A DNA stretch of 64,000 nucleotides from Bradyrhizobium diazoefficiens (GCF_016616425.1 NZ_CP067101.1:3224001-3288000); one strand, 5' to 3'. Counted from the first letter of the stretch, positions 17,102 through 26,764 are shown. The notes: generated from the sequence alone by a model not told the origin. Made by a program: numbers and translations.

Positions 17102-18090
17102 CAGCGCTGTTGCCGCGCCGCGGCCTTGCCCAGATCCTGGCGCTGATCGTCATCATCGCGGTCGACCGCGTGGTGTCGCCGCAATTCTTCGACCTGCGGC
17201 TCCAGGACGGCCGCCTGTTCGGCAGCCTGATCGACGTGCTCAACCGCGGCACGCCGGTAGCGCTCCTTTCGCTTGGCATGGCGCTGGTGATCGCCACGCG
17301 CGGCATCGATCTGTCGGTCGGCGCAGTGATGGCGATCGCGGGCGCGATTGCGGCGAGCCTTGCCGACACTCACGGTCTGCCCGTGGTGCTCGCGGCCGCC
17401 CTTGGTGCTGGGCTCGTCTGCGGTTTGTGGAACGGATTTCTCGTCGCGGTGCTCGGCATGCAGCCGATCGTGGCGACACTGATCCTGATGGTGGCGGGCC
17501 GCGGTATCGCCCAACTCATCACCGAAGGGCGCATCGTGACCTTCTCCTCGCCCGATCTGGTCTGGCTCGGCAATGGCGCCGTGCTCGGTCTTCCGGTGCC
17601 GGTCGCGATTGCCCTGGGCATGCTGATCCTAACCGGCGTCGTGGTCCGTGGCTCCGCGCTCGGGCTGCTGATTGAGGCGACCGGCGGCAATGCGCGAGCG
17701 AGCGAGCTTGCCGGTGTCGGTACACGTGCGATGATCCTGGCGGTCTACGTCTGGTGCGGCATCTGCGCCGCGCTCGCCGGCGTGATCGCGGCGGCCGACA
17801 TCATGGGGGCGGATGCCAACAATGCCGGCCTCTGGCTCGAGCTCGACGCGATCCTCGCCGTGGTGATCGGCGGCACTTCGCTGTTCGGCGGCCGCTTCAG
17901 TCTCGTGCTGGCCGTGCTCGGCGCGCTGATCATCCAGACCATGAACACCGGCATTCTCCTGTCCGGCTATCCGCCGGAGTTCAACCTGCTGGTCAAGGCA
18001 GTGGTGGTGCTTGCGGTGCTGCTGTTGCAATCGCCGCAACTGACTGGTTTTGCCGGCATCGTTGCGCGGCTACGGAGGACCAAGGCATGA
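17098..18090 (+). CDS. ytfT: galactofuranose-type ABC transporter, permease
   Basis: A polytopic membrane protein of 330 residues of the RbsC/AraH family. Key CUT2 permease motifs are ALLSLGMALVIATRGIDLSVGAVMAIAGA near 54-82, FIVA-type GMQPIVATLILMVAGRG, and LDAILAVVIGGTSLFGGRFSL in the C-terminal third. It is the first of the two non-identical permeases that form the channel with YjfF. The genes on both sides overlap it by ATGA, so the four transporter subunits are translationally linked after ytfR. Confidence 0.92.
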   Translation: MTALLPRRGLAQILALIVIIAVDRVVSPQFFDLRLQDGRLFGSLIDVLNRGTPVALLSLGMALVIATRGIDLSVGAVMAIAGAIAASLADTHGLPVVLAAALGAGLVCGLWNGFLVAVLGMQPIVATLILMVAGRGIAQLITEGRIVTFSSPDLVWLGNGAVLGLPVPVAIALGMLILTGVVVRGSALGLLIEATGGNARASELAGVGTRAMILAVYVWCGICAALAGVIAAADIMGADANNAGLWLELDAILAVVIGGTSLFGGRFSLVLAVLGALIIQTMNTGILLSGYPPEFNLLVKAVVVLAVLLLQSPQLTGFAGIVARLRRTKA

Positions 18091-19067
18091 AAGCCCTGCC
18101 GCCGGTCCTGATCACGGCCATCGTGCTCGTCGCAGGCTTTGCGCTCTGCGCGGTGCAATTCCCCAACATCGCCTCGACCCGCGTGGTCGGCAATCTCCTC
18201 ACCGACAACGCCTTCCTCGGCATCGTCGCGACCGGTATGACCTTCGTCATCATCTCCGGCGGCATCGATCTCTCGGTCGGCTCGGTGATCGGCTTCACCA
18301 CAGTCTTCGTCGCGCTGGCGATCGAGCGCTGGGGCATGCCGCCGCTGGTCGCCTTCGTCGCCGTTCTCGCGCTCTCGGCAGCCTTTGGTGCGGCGATGGG
18401 CGCGGTGATCCACGTCTTCGATCTGCCGCCATTCATCGTCACGCTCGCCGGCATGTTCCTGGCGCGCGGTGCGAGCTTCCTGCTCTCCACGGAATCGGTG
18501 CCGATCACGGCACCCGTCTATTCGACGGTCTCGGACTTCGCGCTTCGGATGCCAGGCGGCGGGCGATTGACCGCGATAGCGATCATCATGCTCGTGATCG
18601 TCATCGGAGGTGCCTTGCTGCTGCATCTCACCCGGTTCGGCGCCAACGTCTATGCGCTCGGTGGCAGCCGGGCCGCCGCGAGCCTGATGGGCGTTGCCGT
18701 CGGCAAGATGACGATCAAGATCTATATGCTGTCGAGCCTGCTCGCGGGGATCGCCGGCATCGTGTTCTCCTTCTACACCAGCGCCGGCTACTCGCTCTCC
18801 GCCGTCGGCGTCGAGCTCGACACCATCGCCGCGGTCGTGATCGGCGGCACGCTGCTCACGGGCGGGCAGGGCTCGGTGATCGGCACCTTCCTCGGCGTGC
18901 TGATTCAGGGGTTGATCCAGACCTACATCAATTTCGACGGCACGCTGTCGAGCTGGTGGACCAAGATCGCGACCGGTATCTTGCTTTTTGCCTTCATCGC
19001 CCTGCAGCAGACCTTGGTCGCGCTCGCGCGCCGACCGGCGACGAAGAGCGCAGGAGCCGCGACATGA
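18087..19067 (+). CDS. yjfF: galactofuranose-type ABC transporter, second permease
   Basis: The partner permease, 326 residues, also of the RbsC/AraH family. It shows GMTFVIISGGIDLSVGSVIGFT, then DLPPFIVTLAGMFLARG and LDTIAAVVIGGTLLTGGQGSVIGTFLG. The gene order Q-R-T-yjfF equals that of E. coli. The ATG at 18087 sits in the last codon of ytfT, and its own stop overlaps the regulator that follows, so the regulator is co-expressed with the transporter. Confidence 0.92.
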   Translation: MKALPPVLITAIVLVAGFALCAVQFPNIASTRVVGNLLTDNAFLGIVATGMTFVIISGGIDLSVGSVIGFTTVFVALAIERWGMPPLVAFVAVLALSAAFGAAMGAVIHVFDLPPFIVTLAGMFLARGASFLLSTESVPITAPVYSTVSDFALRMPGGGRLTAIAIIMLVIVIGGALLLHLTRFGANVYALGGSRAAASLMGVAVGKMTIKIYMLSSLLAGIAGIVFSFYTSAGYSLSAVGVELDTIAAVVIGGTLLTGGQGSVIGTFLGVLIQGLIQTYINFDGTLSSWWTKIATGILLFAFIALQQTLVALARRPATKSAGAAT

Positions 19068-19840
19068 CCTCGCGTATCGTCATCATCCCGACGCGGCGGG
19101 CTCACTCCAACCATGCGGAGGTCGCCCGCTCGATCGGCGTCGACATCATTGCCGGCCGCTACGCGGAAGGGACGCGTCTGCCGGGCGACGCCGAGATGAT
19201 CGCGATGTTCGGCGTGTCGCGGCCGGTGCTGCGAGAGAGCGTGAAGACCCTGGTGGCCAAGGGCCTGCTCACCACCAAGGCGCGGGTCGGTACGGTCGTG
19301 CGCGAGCGCGGCGCCTGGAACATGTTCGACGCCGACGTGCTGGCCTGGCACCTGGACGCCGGCATCGACAAGCGGTTCCTCAACGACCTCGCCGAGATTC
19401 GCCTTGCGGTCGAGCCGCGTGCGGCGATGCTCGCGGCGGCGCAGCGGTCGGAGGAAGATCTCGCCGAGCTTCGGCGCAGCATGGAGCGCATGCGGCTTGA
19501 AGCGTCCGACTCGGTCGGCTTTGCCGATGCGGACCTCGCTCTTCACGTCGCGGTGGCGCGCGCCTGCGGCAATCTGTTCATGCGCTCGATCGGCCACGTC
19601 ATCGAGGCCGCGCTTCGCGCCTCGTTCCTGCTCAGTGCCCCGGTCGAGCCGGAGGACCGCGACACCGTGCTGCTCTGGCACCAGAAGATCGTCGATGCGA
19701 TCGCGGCGGGCGATGCCGAGGCGGCCTCGGAGGCGATGGTCTTCGTCATTCACAACGGCATGCATCGCCACGAGGGCGCCGCGATCGAGACCGCGCCGGT
19801 CGAGGCGCTGCCATCCGTGAAATCTGGAGAGAGATCGTGA
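19064..19840 (+). CDS. GntR/FCD family transcriptional regulator
   Basis: A 258-residue regulator with an N-terminal winged helix (GTRLPGDAEMIAMFGVSRPVLRESVKTLVAKGLLTTKARVGTVV) and a C-terminal FCD ligand domain (about 95-240: EIRLAVEPRAAMLAAAQ, DADLALHVAVARACGN, WHQKIVDAIAAGDAEAA). The aspartate and histidines that hold a metal or acid ligand in this family are present. It is cotranscribed with the ytf transporter and the sugar dehydrogenase, so it very likely senses a sugar acid of this pathway. The inverted repeat at 14346-14364 is its candidate operator. Confidence 0.9.
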   Translation: MTSRIVIIPTRRAHSNHAEVARSIGVDIIAGRYAEGTRLPGDAEMIAMFGVSRPVLRESVKTLVAKGLLTTKARVGTVVRERGAWNMFDADVLAWHLDAGIDKRFLNDLAEIRLAVEPRAAMLAAAQRSEEDLAELRRSMERMRLEASDSVGFADADLALHVAVARACGNLFMRSIGHVIEAALRASFLLSAPVEPEDRDTVLLWHQKIVDAIAAGDAEAASEAMVFVIHNGMHRHEGAAIETAPVEALPSVKSGERS

Positions 19841-20763
19841 CGGAACTTCGCATCGCCATCGTCGGCTTCGGCAAGATCGCGCGCGACCAGCATGTCGGTG
19901 CGATCGCCGCGGTACCGGGCGCGACGCTGACTGCGGTTGCCAGCCGCAACGCCTCGATGCCGGGACTGCCGCATTTCGCCACCATCGAGGAATTGCTCGA
20001 GAAGGGGCCGCCGATCGATGCCGTGTCGCTCTGCACGCCGCCGCAGGTGAGGCGTGCGCAGGCTGCCGCCGCGCTCGCCGCCGGCAAGCACGTCATGCTG
20101 GAGAAGCCCCCGGGCACCGGCGTTGCCGAACTCGATCCACTGATCGCGATGGCGGCGGAGGCAAAGCGAACGCTGTTTGCGACCTGGCATTCGCGCCATG
20201 CGCCGGCGGTCGAGCCGGCGCGACAATGGCTCACGGAGCGACGCATCAAGTCGGTGCACATCGACTGGAAGGAAGACGTTCGCGTCTGGCATCCCGGGCA
20301 GGGCTGGATCTGGGAGCCGGGCGGTCTTGGCGTGTTCGACCCCGGCATCAACGCGCTGTCGATCCTGACCAGGATCCTGCCGCAAGCCGTGTTCGTCACC
20401 GCGGCCGAGCTGGCCTTTCCTGCCAATTGCCAGGCGCCGATCGCCGCGAACCTGAGACTGACCGACATCAGCGGCCTGCTTGTGACCGCCGAGTTCGATT
20501 TTCGCCAGACCGGGCCGCAGAGCTGGGATATTGTCGTCGAGACCGATCGGGGCCGGATGACCTTATCCGGCGGTGGGGCACGCATGGTCGTTGACGGCAA
20601 GGTGCTTGCCGAAGCGCCCGATGACGAATATCGCGGACTCTACCGGCGTTTCGTCGAGCTCACGGCGACCGGCGCAAGCGAGGTCGATCTGACACCGCTG
20701 CGCCTCGTCGCCGACGCCTTCCTGCTGGGCAAGCGCACCGTCGTCGAACCGTTTGTGGATTGA
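19837..20763 (+). CDS. Gfo/Idh family L-arabinose/D-galactose 1-dehydrogenase
   Basis: NAD(P)-dependent oxidation of an aldose to its lactone. The 308 residues open with the dinucleotide fold IVGFGKIARDQH; the catalytic lysine is in EKPP (Lys90), and the substrate-site segment EPGGLGVFDPGINALS spans about 160-175. From memory it is strikingly like the L-arabinose 1-dehydrogenase of Azospirillum brasilense, which also acts on D-galactose. GTG 19837 overlaps the regulator stop (GTGA). Epimerase and lactonase genes follow directly, giving the first steps of a non-phosphorylating aldose pathway. Confidence 0.85.
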   Translation: MTELRIAIVGFGKIARDQHVGAIAAVPGATLTAVASRNASMPGLPHFATIEELLEKGPPIDAVSLCTPPQVRRAQAAAALAAGKHVMLEKPPGTGVAELDPLIAMAAEAKRTLFATWHSRHAPAVEPARQWLTERRIKSVHIDWKEDVRVWHPGQGWIWEPGGLGVFDPGINALSILTRILPQAVFVTAAELAFPANCQAPIAANLRLTDISGLLVTAEFDFRQTGPQSWDIVVETDRGRMTLSGGGARMVVDGKVLAEAPDDEYRGLYRRFVELTATGASEVDLTPLRLVADAFLLGKRTVVEPFVD

Positions 20764-20765
20764 AC

Positions 20766-21842
20766 ATGCCCGCATCAAAAGTCACGAAAGACGTTTTCGG
20801 GATGCTGCCGGACGGCCGCAAGGTCGAGCGCATCGTGCTGCGCGGGGAGGGCGGGTTCGAGGCGCGCGTCATCACTCATGGCGGGGTGCTGCAAGCACTG
20901 ATCGCGCCGGATGCGAGGGGCGGTCACGACGACATCGTGCTCGGTTATGACGCATTCGCCGGCTATCTTGCCGAACGGAAATTTTTCGGCGCCACCGTCG
21001 GCCGCTACGCCAACCGTATCGCCAAGGGACGGTTTTCGCTTGGCGACGAGACGGTGCAGCTTGCCGTCAACAACGCGCCGAATGCGCTGCATGGCGGCCT
21101 CGATGGCTTCGACCGCAAGCTCTGGGACATTGCGGAGATCGACGAGGGCGCTGCGCCCGCAGTGACGCTGACCTATGTCAGCCCGGATGGCGAGGAGAAT
21201 TATCCCGGCCGGCTCGATGTCCGCCTGACCTATCGCGTCACCGGCCCGACCGAACTATCGCTCAGCATGGAGGCGCGGACCGACCGCCCGACCATCGTCA
21301 ACCTGACCAACCACAGCTTCTTCAATCTCGAGGGCGCGACATCGGGCACGCCCATTCTCGATCACAAGCTGACGGTGGCCGCCGAGCATTTCCTTGCCAT
21401 CGATCCCACCGCCATTCCGTTGCCGGAGCCGCCGCGCGCAGTGGCCGGAACGCCATTCGACTTCCGCAGGGCCCGGTCCGTGGGCGAGCGTATCCGCGAG
21501 AGTGACCGGCAATTGCAGAATGGCAGGGGCTACGATCACACCTACTGCCTCGCACGCGAGGGCAAGCTTGCGCTCGCGGCCCGGCTGGAAGCACCCCGCT
21601 CGGGCCGTATCATGGAACTGCTCACCGACCAGCCCGGCCTTCAGGTCTATTCCGGCAACTATCTCGACGGCACGATCTCGGGGAAGGCCGGCAAGCTCAT
21701 CCGCCAGTCGGACGCCATGTGTCTCGAGCCGCAGATCTGGCCTGATGCGCCGAACCGGCCGGATTTCCCGAGCCCGCGCCTTGAGCCCGGCCAGGTCTAT
21801 CGCCATCACACGGTCTATCGCTTCGGAGTGAGGACGCCATGA
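20766..21842 (+). CDS. galM: aldose 1-epimerase (mutarotase)
   Basis: Interconverts alpha and beta anomers, giving the dehydrogenase its preferred form. The 358 residues carry GRYANRIA (79-86), NALHGG (106-111) and the catalytic His183 in NLTNHSFFNL; near the C-terminus come VYSGNYLDG and the MCLEPQIWPDAPN segment with the catalytic glutamate. It has no signal peptide, so it acts in the cytoplasm. ATG 20766 follows the dehydrogenase stop by two bases; a TTG two codons earlier is possible. It overlaps the lactonase gene by four bases. Confidence 0.93.
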   Translation: MPASKVTKDVFGMLPDGRKVERIVLRGEGGFEARVITHGGVLQALIAPDARGGHDDIVLGYDAFAGYLAERKFFGATVGRYANRIAKGRFSLGDETVQLAVNNAPNALHGGLDGFDRKLWDIAEIDEGAAPAVTLTYVSPDGEENYPGRLDVRLTYRVTGPTELSLSMEARTDRPTIVNLTNHSFFNLEGATSGTPILDHKLTVAAEHFLAIDPTAIPLPEPPRAVAGTPFDFRRARSVGERIRESDRQLQNGRGYDHTYCLAREGKLALAARLEAPRSGRIMELLTDQPGLQVYSGNYLDGTISGKAGKLIRQSDAMCLEPQIWPDAPNRPDFPSPRLEPGQVYRHHTVYRFGVRTP

Positions 21843-22720
21843 TGGAACAGGTGCCAACCTCGGTTCTTTCGGACGATCCCTGTCATCTCGGCGAAGGCCC
21901 GACCTATGACGTGACCACGGATACCGCCTGGTGGTTCGACATCCGCGAGGGGCGGCTGTTCGAGGCGCAACTCGGCACCGGCAGCATCCGCGTCCACGCG
22001 CTCGGCCGGATGGCGAGCGCACTCGGGCGCATTGACGCCGAGCGGCAGCTGATCGTCGCCGAGGACGGGCTCTATATCCGCAAGCTTGCCGACGGTACGA
22101 TGACGTTGCTTTGTCCGCTCGAAGCCGACAATCCCACGACCCGCTCCAACGATGCCCGCGTACATCAGTCCGGCACGTTCTGGATCGGCACCATGGGCCG
22201 CAAGGCGGAAGCAGCCGCCGGCGCGATCTACGCCTTTCACCGCGGCAAGATCTCGCTGCTGTTCCCCCGCATCAGCATTCCCAACTCGATATGTTTCTCT
22301 CCTGACGGCGCCATTGGTTACTTCGCCGACACCGCGCGCGCTGTGCTCTATGCGGTGCCGCTCAATCCCGCCACCGGCCTGCCGCGCGGCGAGCCGGAGG
22401 TGCTGCTGCGCCACACCGGCGTCGGCGGCCTCGACGGTTCTGTGTGCGATGCCGACGGACAGATATGGAACGCGTGCTGGGGCGCGAGCCGTATCGATGT
22501 CTATTCTCCGCAGGGCGAGCGTCTGCGCTCACTGAGCGTGCCGGCAAAGCAGGCGAGCTGTCCCGCTTTCGTCGGCCGCGATCTGTCGCACCTGCTTGTC
22601 ACATCGGCCTGGCAAGACATGGACGCGGCGGCACGCGCCGCCGATCCGCACGCCGGCTGCACTTTTCTATTGGAGACATCCGCGCGCGGTCGCGCGGAAC
22701 CCGACGTCAAGCTCGCATAG
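21839..22720 (+). CDS. SMP-30/gluconolactonase family sugar lactonase
   Basis: A metal-dependent six-bladed beta-propeller lactonase of 293 residues. The metal-site residues are visible: Glu in HLGEGPTYD near the N-terminus, Asn in RSNDARV, Asn in ISIPNSICFSPDG and Asp in GGLDGSVCDADG. It opens the arabinono- or galactonolactone made by the dehydrogenase two genes upstream. The start overlaps galM (ATGATG). In Azospirillum the same kind of enzyme forms step two of the L-arabinose pathway. The sugar-acid dehydratase that should follow is not in this window. Confidence 0.9.
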   Translation: MMEQVPTSVLSDDPCHLGEGPTYDVTTDTAWWFDIREGRLFEAQLGTGSIRVHALGRMASALGRIDAERQLIVAEDGLYIRKLADGTMTLLCPLEADNPTTRSNDARVHQSGTFWIGTMGRKAEAAAGAIYAFHRGKISLLFPRISIPNSICFSPDGAIGYFADTARAVLYAVPLNPATGLPRGEPEVLLRHTGVGGLDGSVCDADGQIWNACWGASRIDVYSPQGERLRSLSVPAKQASCPAFVGRDLSHLLVTSAWQDMDAAARAADPHAGCTFLLETSARGRAEPDVKLA

Positions 22721-22792
22721 GAGACCAGAGGCAGCCCACCACCACGTTCGCGATGAAACAAAGAAACAGTCTGACACCCAAAGGAGTGAAAC

Positions 22793-23866
22793 ATGCTGAA
22801 ACTGAAGACCACATTCCTCGCACTGGCGCTGGCCGGCGCTGCGATGATGGCGACAGGCGTCACCGCCTCCGCGCAGAACAAGGCCACCGTCGGCATCGCC
22901 ATGCCGACGAAGTCGTCGGCGCGCTGGATTGACGACGGCAACAACATCGTCAAGGTGCTGAAGGAACGCGGCTACAACACCGATCTGCAATATGCCGAGG
23001 ACGACATCCCGAACCAGCTCTCGCAGGTCGAGAACATGGTGACCAAGGGCGCGAAAGCGCTGGTGATCGCCGCGATCGACGGCACCACGCTGTCCGACGT
23101 GCTCAAGCAGGCCAAGGCCAAGGGCATCATCGTGATCGCCTATGACCGCCTGATCCGGGGTACGCCGAACGTCGATTACTATGCGACCTTCGACAATTTC
23201 CAGGTCGGTGTGCTTCAGGCGCAATCGATCGAAAAGGGCCTCGGTCTGAAGGAAGGCAAGGGCCCGTTCAACATCGAATTGTTCGGCGGCTCGCCCGACG
23301 ACAACAACGCGTACTTCTTCTACAACGGTGCGATGAGCGTGCTGAAGCCGTATATCGACAGCGGCAAGCTCGTCGTCGCCTCGGGCCAAATGGGCATGGA
23401 CAAGGTCGCGACCTTGCGCTGGGACGGCGCCACCGCCCAGGCCCGCATGGACAATCTGCTCAGCGCCTACTACGGCAACAAGAAGATCAATGCCGTGCTG
23501 TCGCCCTATGACGGCATCTCTATCGGCATCATTTCCTCACTGAAGGGTGTCGGCTACGGCAGCGCCGATCAGCCGATGCCGATCATCTCGGGTCAGGACG
23601 CCGAGGTGCCCTCGATCAAGGCGATGTTGCGCGGCGACCAGTATTCGACCATCTTCAAGGACACCCGCGACCTCGCCAAGGTGACCTCCGACATGGTGGA
23701 CGCCGCGCTCGCCGGCAAGCAGGTCGCGGTCAACGACACCAAGACCTACGAGAATGGCGTCAAGACCGTTCCGTCCTACCTGCTCAAGCCGGTCGTGGTC
23801 TACAAGGACAATTGGGAGAAGGTCCTGGTCGACAGCGGCTACTACAAGAAGTCGCAGTTCCAGTAG
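22793..23866 (+). CDS. chvE: multiple-sugar periplasmic binding protein ChvE
   Basis: A receptor of 357 residues with a signal peptide (about 27 residues, ending TASA). The mature protein reads [20 protein letters not shown], then [31 protein letters not shown] and [13 protein letters not shown], which match Agrobacterium ChvE nearly word for word from memory. ChvE binds glucose, galactose, arabinose, xylose and sugar acids, and in Agrobacterium also signals to VirA. No VirA-like sensor is in this window, so a transport role is the safe call. ATG 22793 has AAAGGAG upstream. GguA and GguB genes follow. Confidence 0.93.
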   Translation: MLKLKTTFLALALAGAAMMATGVTASAQNKATVGIAMPTKSSARWIDDGNNIVKVLKERGYNTDLQYAEDDIPNQLSQVENMVTKGAKALVIAAIDGTTLSDVLKQAKAKGIIVIAYDRLIRGTPNVDYYATFDNFQVGVLQAQSIEKGLGLKEGKGPFNIELFGGSPDDNNAYFFYNGAMSVLKPYIDSGKLVVASGQMGMDKVATLRWDGATAQARMDNLLSAYYGNKKINAVLSPYDGISIGIISSLKGVGYGSADQPMPIISGQDAEVPSIKAMLRGDQYSTIFKDTRDLAKVTSDMVDAALAGKQVAVNDTKTYENGVKTVPSYLLKPVVVYKDNWEKVLVDSGYYKKSQFQ

Positions 23867-23879
23867 ATTTCTTGCTCCG

Positions 23880-23976
23880 TCATTCCGGGGCGATGCGAAG
23901 CAGCGAACCCAGGTGCGCAATTGCGCACCTGGGAATCTCGAGGTTCCGGGTTCGCCCTGCGGGCGCCCCGGAACGA
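23880..23976. repeat. nested palindromic element between chvE and gguA
   Basis: At its centre is a perfect 24-base palindrome (23909-23932, core aggtgcgcaattgcgcacct). An outer pair, attccggggcg (23882-23892) and cgccccggaac (23964-23974), can close the whole element. The type resembles intergenic elements widespread in bradyrhizobia. Lying just after the binding-protein gene, it can act as an mRNA stem-loop. Confidence 0.7.
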
Positions 23977-23999
23977 CGACGATTTAAGGACACGATGTG

Positions 24000-25577
24000 A
24001 TGACCGCAGTGCTGGAAATGCGCAACGTCAGCAAGAGCTTCGCCGGTGTGCAGGCGCTGCGCGACGTCAATTTCTCGGTTCAGGCCGGGCAGATCCATGC
24101 GCTCGTCGGCGAGAACGGCGCCGGCAAGTCGACGCTGATGAAGGTGCTGAGCGGGGTCTACCCGCATGGAAGCTACGAGGGCACCATCGTCTTCGAGGGA
24201 GAGGAGCGCCGCTTCCGCGACATCAACGATTCCGAGGCTCTCGGCATCATCATCATCCACCAGGAGCTTGCGCTGATCCCGCTGATGTCTATCGCGGAAA
24301 ACATCTTCCTGTCGCATCCGCCGTCGAAGCTCGGGGTGATCGATCGCGGCGAGGTATACCGGCGCACGCGCGAACTGCTGGCCCAGGTGGGCCTGAAGGA
24401 ATCCCCGGATACGTTGATCACCGATCTCGGCGTCGGCAAGCAGCAGCTCGTCGAGATCGCCAAGGCGCTGTCCAAGCGGGTGCGGATGCTGATCCTGGAC
24501 GAGCCGACCGCGAGCCTCAACGAGGCCGACAGTGCCGCGCTGCTCGACCGCCTGATGGCATTCCGCGAGCAGGGCATCGGCTCGATCCTGATCTCGCACA
24601 AGCTCAACGAAGTCGCGCGCGTCGCCGACCACATCACGGTGCTGCGCGACGGTCGCACCGTCGACAGCATCGACTGCCGCAGCGAGCCGATCCAGGAAGA
24701 CCGCATCATCCGCAGCATGGTCAATCGCGATCTCGCCCACCGCTTCCCGGAGCGCAACGCGAAGATCGGCGGACCCGTGCTCAGCGTCGAGAATTGGTCG
24801 GTCTACCATCCGATCCATCCCGACCGGCAGGTGATCAAGAATGTCGATTTCAGCGTCAAACGTGGCGAGGTCGTCGGTATTGCCGGGCTGATGGGCGCCG
24901 GCCGCACCGAATTCGCCATGAGCCTGTTCGGCCGTTCCTGGGGCACCAATATCAGCGGCCGTATCCGGCTCGAAGGCAGGGAAATGGTGCTGCCGAGTGT
25001 CGCGGCCGCCATCGACGCAGGCCTTGCCTATGTCACCGAGGACCGCAAACAGCTCGGGCTGATTCTCGCCGACGACGTCCGCAAGAACATCACGCTCGCC
25101 AGCCTCGACCAGGTCGCACCGAGCCGGGTGATCGACGACATCGCCGAGCTGAAGATCGCCAGCGACTACCGCACCCGCATGCGCATCCGCTGCTCCGACG
25201 TCTACCAGGAGACCGGCCAGCTCTCCGGCGGCAACCAGCAGAAGGTGGTGCTGTCGAAATGGCTGATGACCGACCCCAAGGTCTTGATCCTGGACGAGCC
25301 GACGCGGGGCATCGACGTCGGTGCCAAGTACGAGATTTACTGTATCATCAACGAGCTGGCGGAGGCCGGCCGCGGCGTCGTGGTGATCTCCTCGGAGATG
25401 CCCGAGCTGCTCGGCATCTGTGACCGCATCTGTGTCATGAACGACGGTGCTTTCGTGGGCGAGTTTGCCGGCACTGAAGCGACACAGGAAAAGATCATGC
25501 GCGCGATCATGCGCAATGAACGAAGCAATGGGAACGCCGCGCCTGCGGCCGCGGAGATGGGAGGATCGCAGCCATGA
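24000..25577 (+). CDS. gguA: multiple-sugar ABC transporter ATPase GguA
   Basis: A tandem CUT2 ATPase of 525 residues. The first domain has GENGAGKST (37-45), QQLVEIAKAL, LILDEPTASLNE and ISHKLNEV. The second has the usual degenerate P-loop GLMGAGRTEF, then QLSGGNQQKVVLSKWL and LILDEPTRGIDVGA. Length, order after chvE and text match GguA of Agrobacterium. ATG 24000 is preferred (AAGGA nine bases before); a GTG overlaps it at 23997. Its stop overlaps gguB by four bases. Confidence 0.93.
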   Translation: MTAVLEMRNVSKSFAGVQALRDVNFSVQAGQIHALVGENGAGKSTLMKVLSGVYPHGSYEGTIVFEGEERRFRDINDSEALGIIIIHQELALIPLMSIAENIFLSHPPSKLGVIDRGEVYRRTRELLAQVGLKESPDTLITDLGVGKQQLVEIAKALSKRVRMLILDEPTASLNEADSAALLDRLMAFREQGIGSILISHKLNEVARVADHITVLRDGRTVDSIDCRSEPIQEDRIIRSMVNRDLAHRFPERNAKIGGPVLSVENWSVYHPIHPDRQVIKNVDFSVKRGEVVGIAGLMGAGRTEFAMSLFGRSWGTNISGRIRLEGREMVLPSVAAAIDAGLAYVTEDRKQLGLILADDVRKNITLASLDQVAPSRVIDDIAELKIASDYRTRMRIRCSDVYQETGQLSGGNQQKVVLSKWLMTDPKVLILDEPTRGIDVGAKYEIYCIINELAEAGRGVVVISSEMPELLGICDRICVMNDGAFVGEFAGTEATQEKIMRAIMRNERSNGNAAPAAAEMGGSQP

Positions 25578-26764
25578 CCGACAAGACGGTATCGCTGCCC
25601 GAGGAGCGCGGGCACGGCAGCTTCATCAAGAACAATTTGCGCAATTACGGCATGCTGATGTCGCTGATCGCGATCATGCTGTTCTTCCAGGTCATGACCG
25701 GCGGCACGCTGCTGCAGCCGCTCAACCTGACGAACCTGGTGCTCCAGAACAGCTACATCGTCATCATGGCGCTCGGCATGCTGCTGGTGATCGTCACCGG
25801 TCATATCGACCTGTCGGTCGGGTCGGTGGCCGGTTTCGTCGGCGCCGTCGCTGCGCTTCTCATGGTGACCTACAAGGTCGACTACACGCTCGCCTTCGTC
25901 GCCTGTCTCGCGGTCGGCGCAGCCATCGGCGCAGCGCAGGGCTATTGGGTGGCCTATTTCAAGATCCCATCCTTCATCGTGACCCTGGCCGGCATGCTCG
26001 TGTTCAAGGGGCTCGCGCTTGCGGTGTTGCAGGGCCAGTCGCTCGGGCCGTTCCCATCGACCTTTCAGAAGCTGTCGTCGGGATTCATTCCGGAACTGCT
26101 GCCCGAGGCCGGCACGCTGCATCCCACGTCCATGCTGATTGGCGCGGTGCTGGCGCTGGGGCTGGTCTATGCCAGCGCCAAGAGCCGAGCGCGTGAAGTG
26201 GCGCACGGTATCGACGTCGAGCCCTACGCGTTCTTTCTCGGCAAGAGTGTCGTGCTCGCTTGTGCTGTGCTCTATTTCACCTATCTGATCGCGACCTATC
26301 GCGGCCTGCCGAACGTGCTCGTGATCATGAGCGCCCTGATCGCGCTCTATGGCTTTGTCACCCGCCGGACCGTGATCGGGCGGCAGATCTATGCCGTCGG
26401 CGGCAACGCCAAGGCCGCGGGCTTGTCGGGCATCAAGACCGAGCGGCTGACCTTCCTGACCTTCGTCAACATGGGCGTGCTCGCTGCGCTCGCCGGCCTC
26501 GTTTTCGCTGCACGCCTCAACACCGCGACTCCCAAGGCAGGTTTGGGCTTCGAACTCGACGTCATCGCCGCCTGCTTCATTGGCGGCGCCTCGGCCTATG
26601 GCGGGGTAGGGCGCGTCGGCGGCGCCGTGGTCGGCGCCATGATCATGGGCGTGATGAACAACGGCATGTCCATCCTCGGCATCGGCATCGACTATCAGCA
26701 GGTCATCAAGGGCCTGGTGTTGCTGGGAGCGGTGTGCATCGACGTGTATAATCAGCGGCGGTGA
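25574..26764 (+). CDS. gguB: multiple-sugar ABC transporter permease GguB
   Basis: A membrane channel subunit of 396 residues with about ten helices. Motifs include MALGMLLVIVTGHIDLSVGSVAGFVGA, FKIPSFIVTLAGMLVFKG and ELDVIAACFIGGASAYGGVGRVGGAVVGAM. It is longer than RbsC-type permeases because of an internal insert (about 195-240), as known for GguB and XylH. It is the last gene of chvE-gguA-gguB. In Agrobacterium a FAH-fold protein (gguC) follows here; in this window the FAH-fold gene lies at 12995 instead. Confidence 0.93.
   Translation: MTDKTVSLPEERGHGSFIKNNLRNYGMLMSLIAIMLFFQVMTGGTLLQPLNLTNLVLQNSYIVIMALGMLLVIVTGHIDLSVGSVAGFVGAVAALLMVTYKVDYTLAFVACLAVGAAIGAAQGYWVAYFKIPSFIVTLAGMLVFKGLALAVLQGQSLGPFPSTFQKLSSGFIPELLPEAGTLHPTSMLIGAVLALGLVYASAKSRAREVAHGIDVEPYAFFLGKSVVLACAVLYFTYLIATYRGLPNVLVIMSALIALYGFVTRRTVIGRQIYAVGGNAKAAGLSGIKTERLTFLTFVNMGVLAALAGLVFAARLNTATPKAGLGFELDVIAACFIGGASAYGGVGRVGGAVVGAMIMGVMNNGMSILGIGIDYQQVIKGLVLLGAVCIDVYNQRR

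Noticed and set aside
22793..23866. ChvE as virulence or symbiosis signal receptor
   Set aside because: No VirA-like sensor or vir gene is in the window. The sequence supports a sugar receptor only, so transport is the safe call.
23921..25423. Alternative 500-codon frame over gguA
   Set aside because: It is in another frame of the same strand and full of Arg and Pro; GguA motifs are in the frame from 24000.
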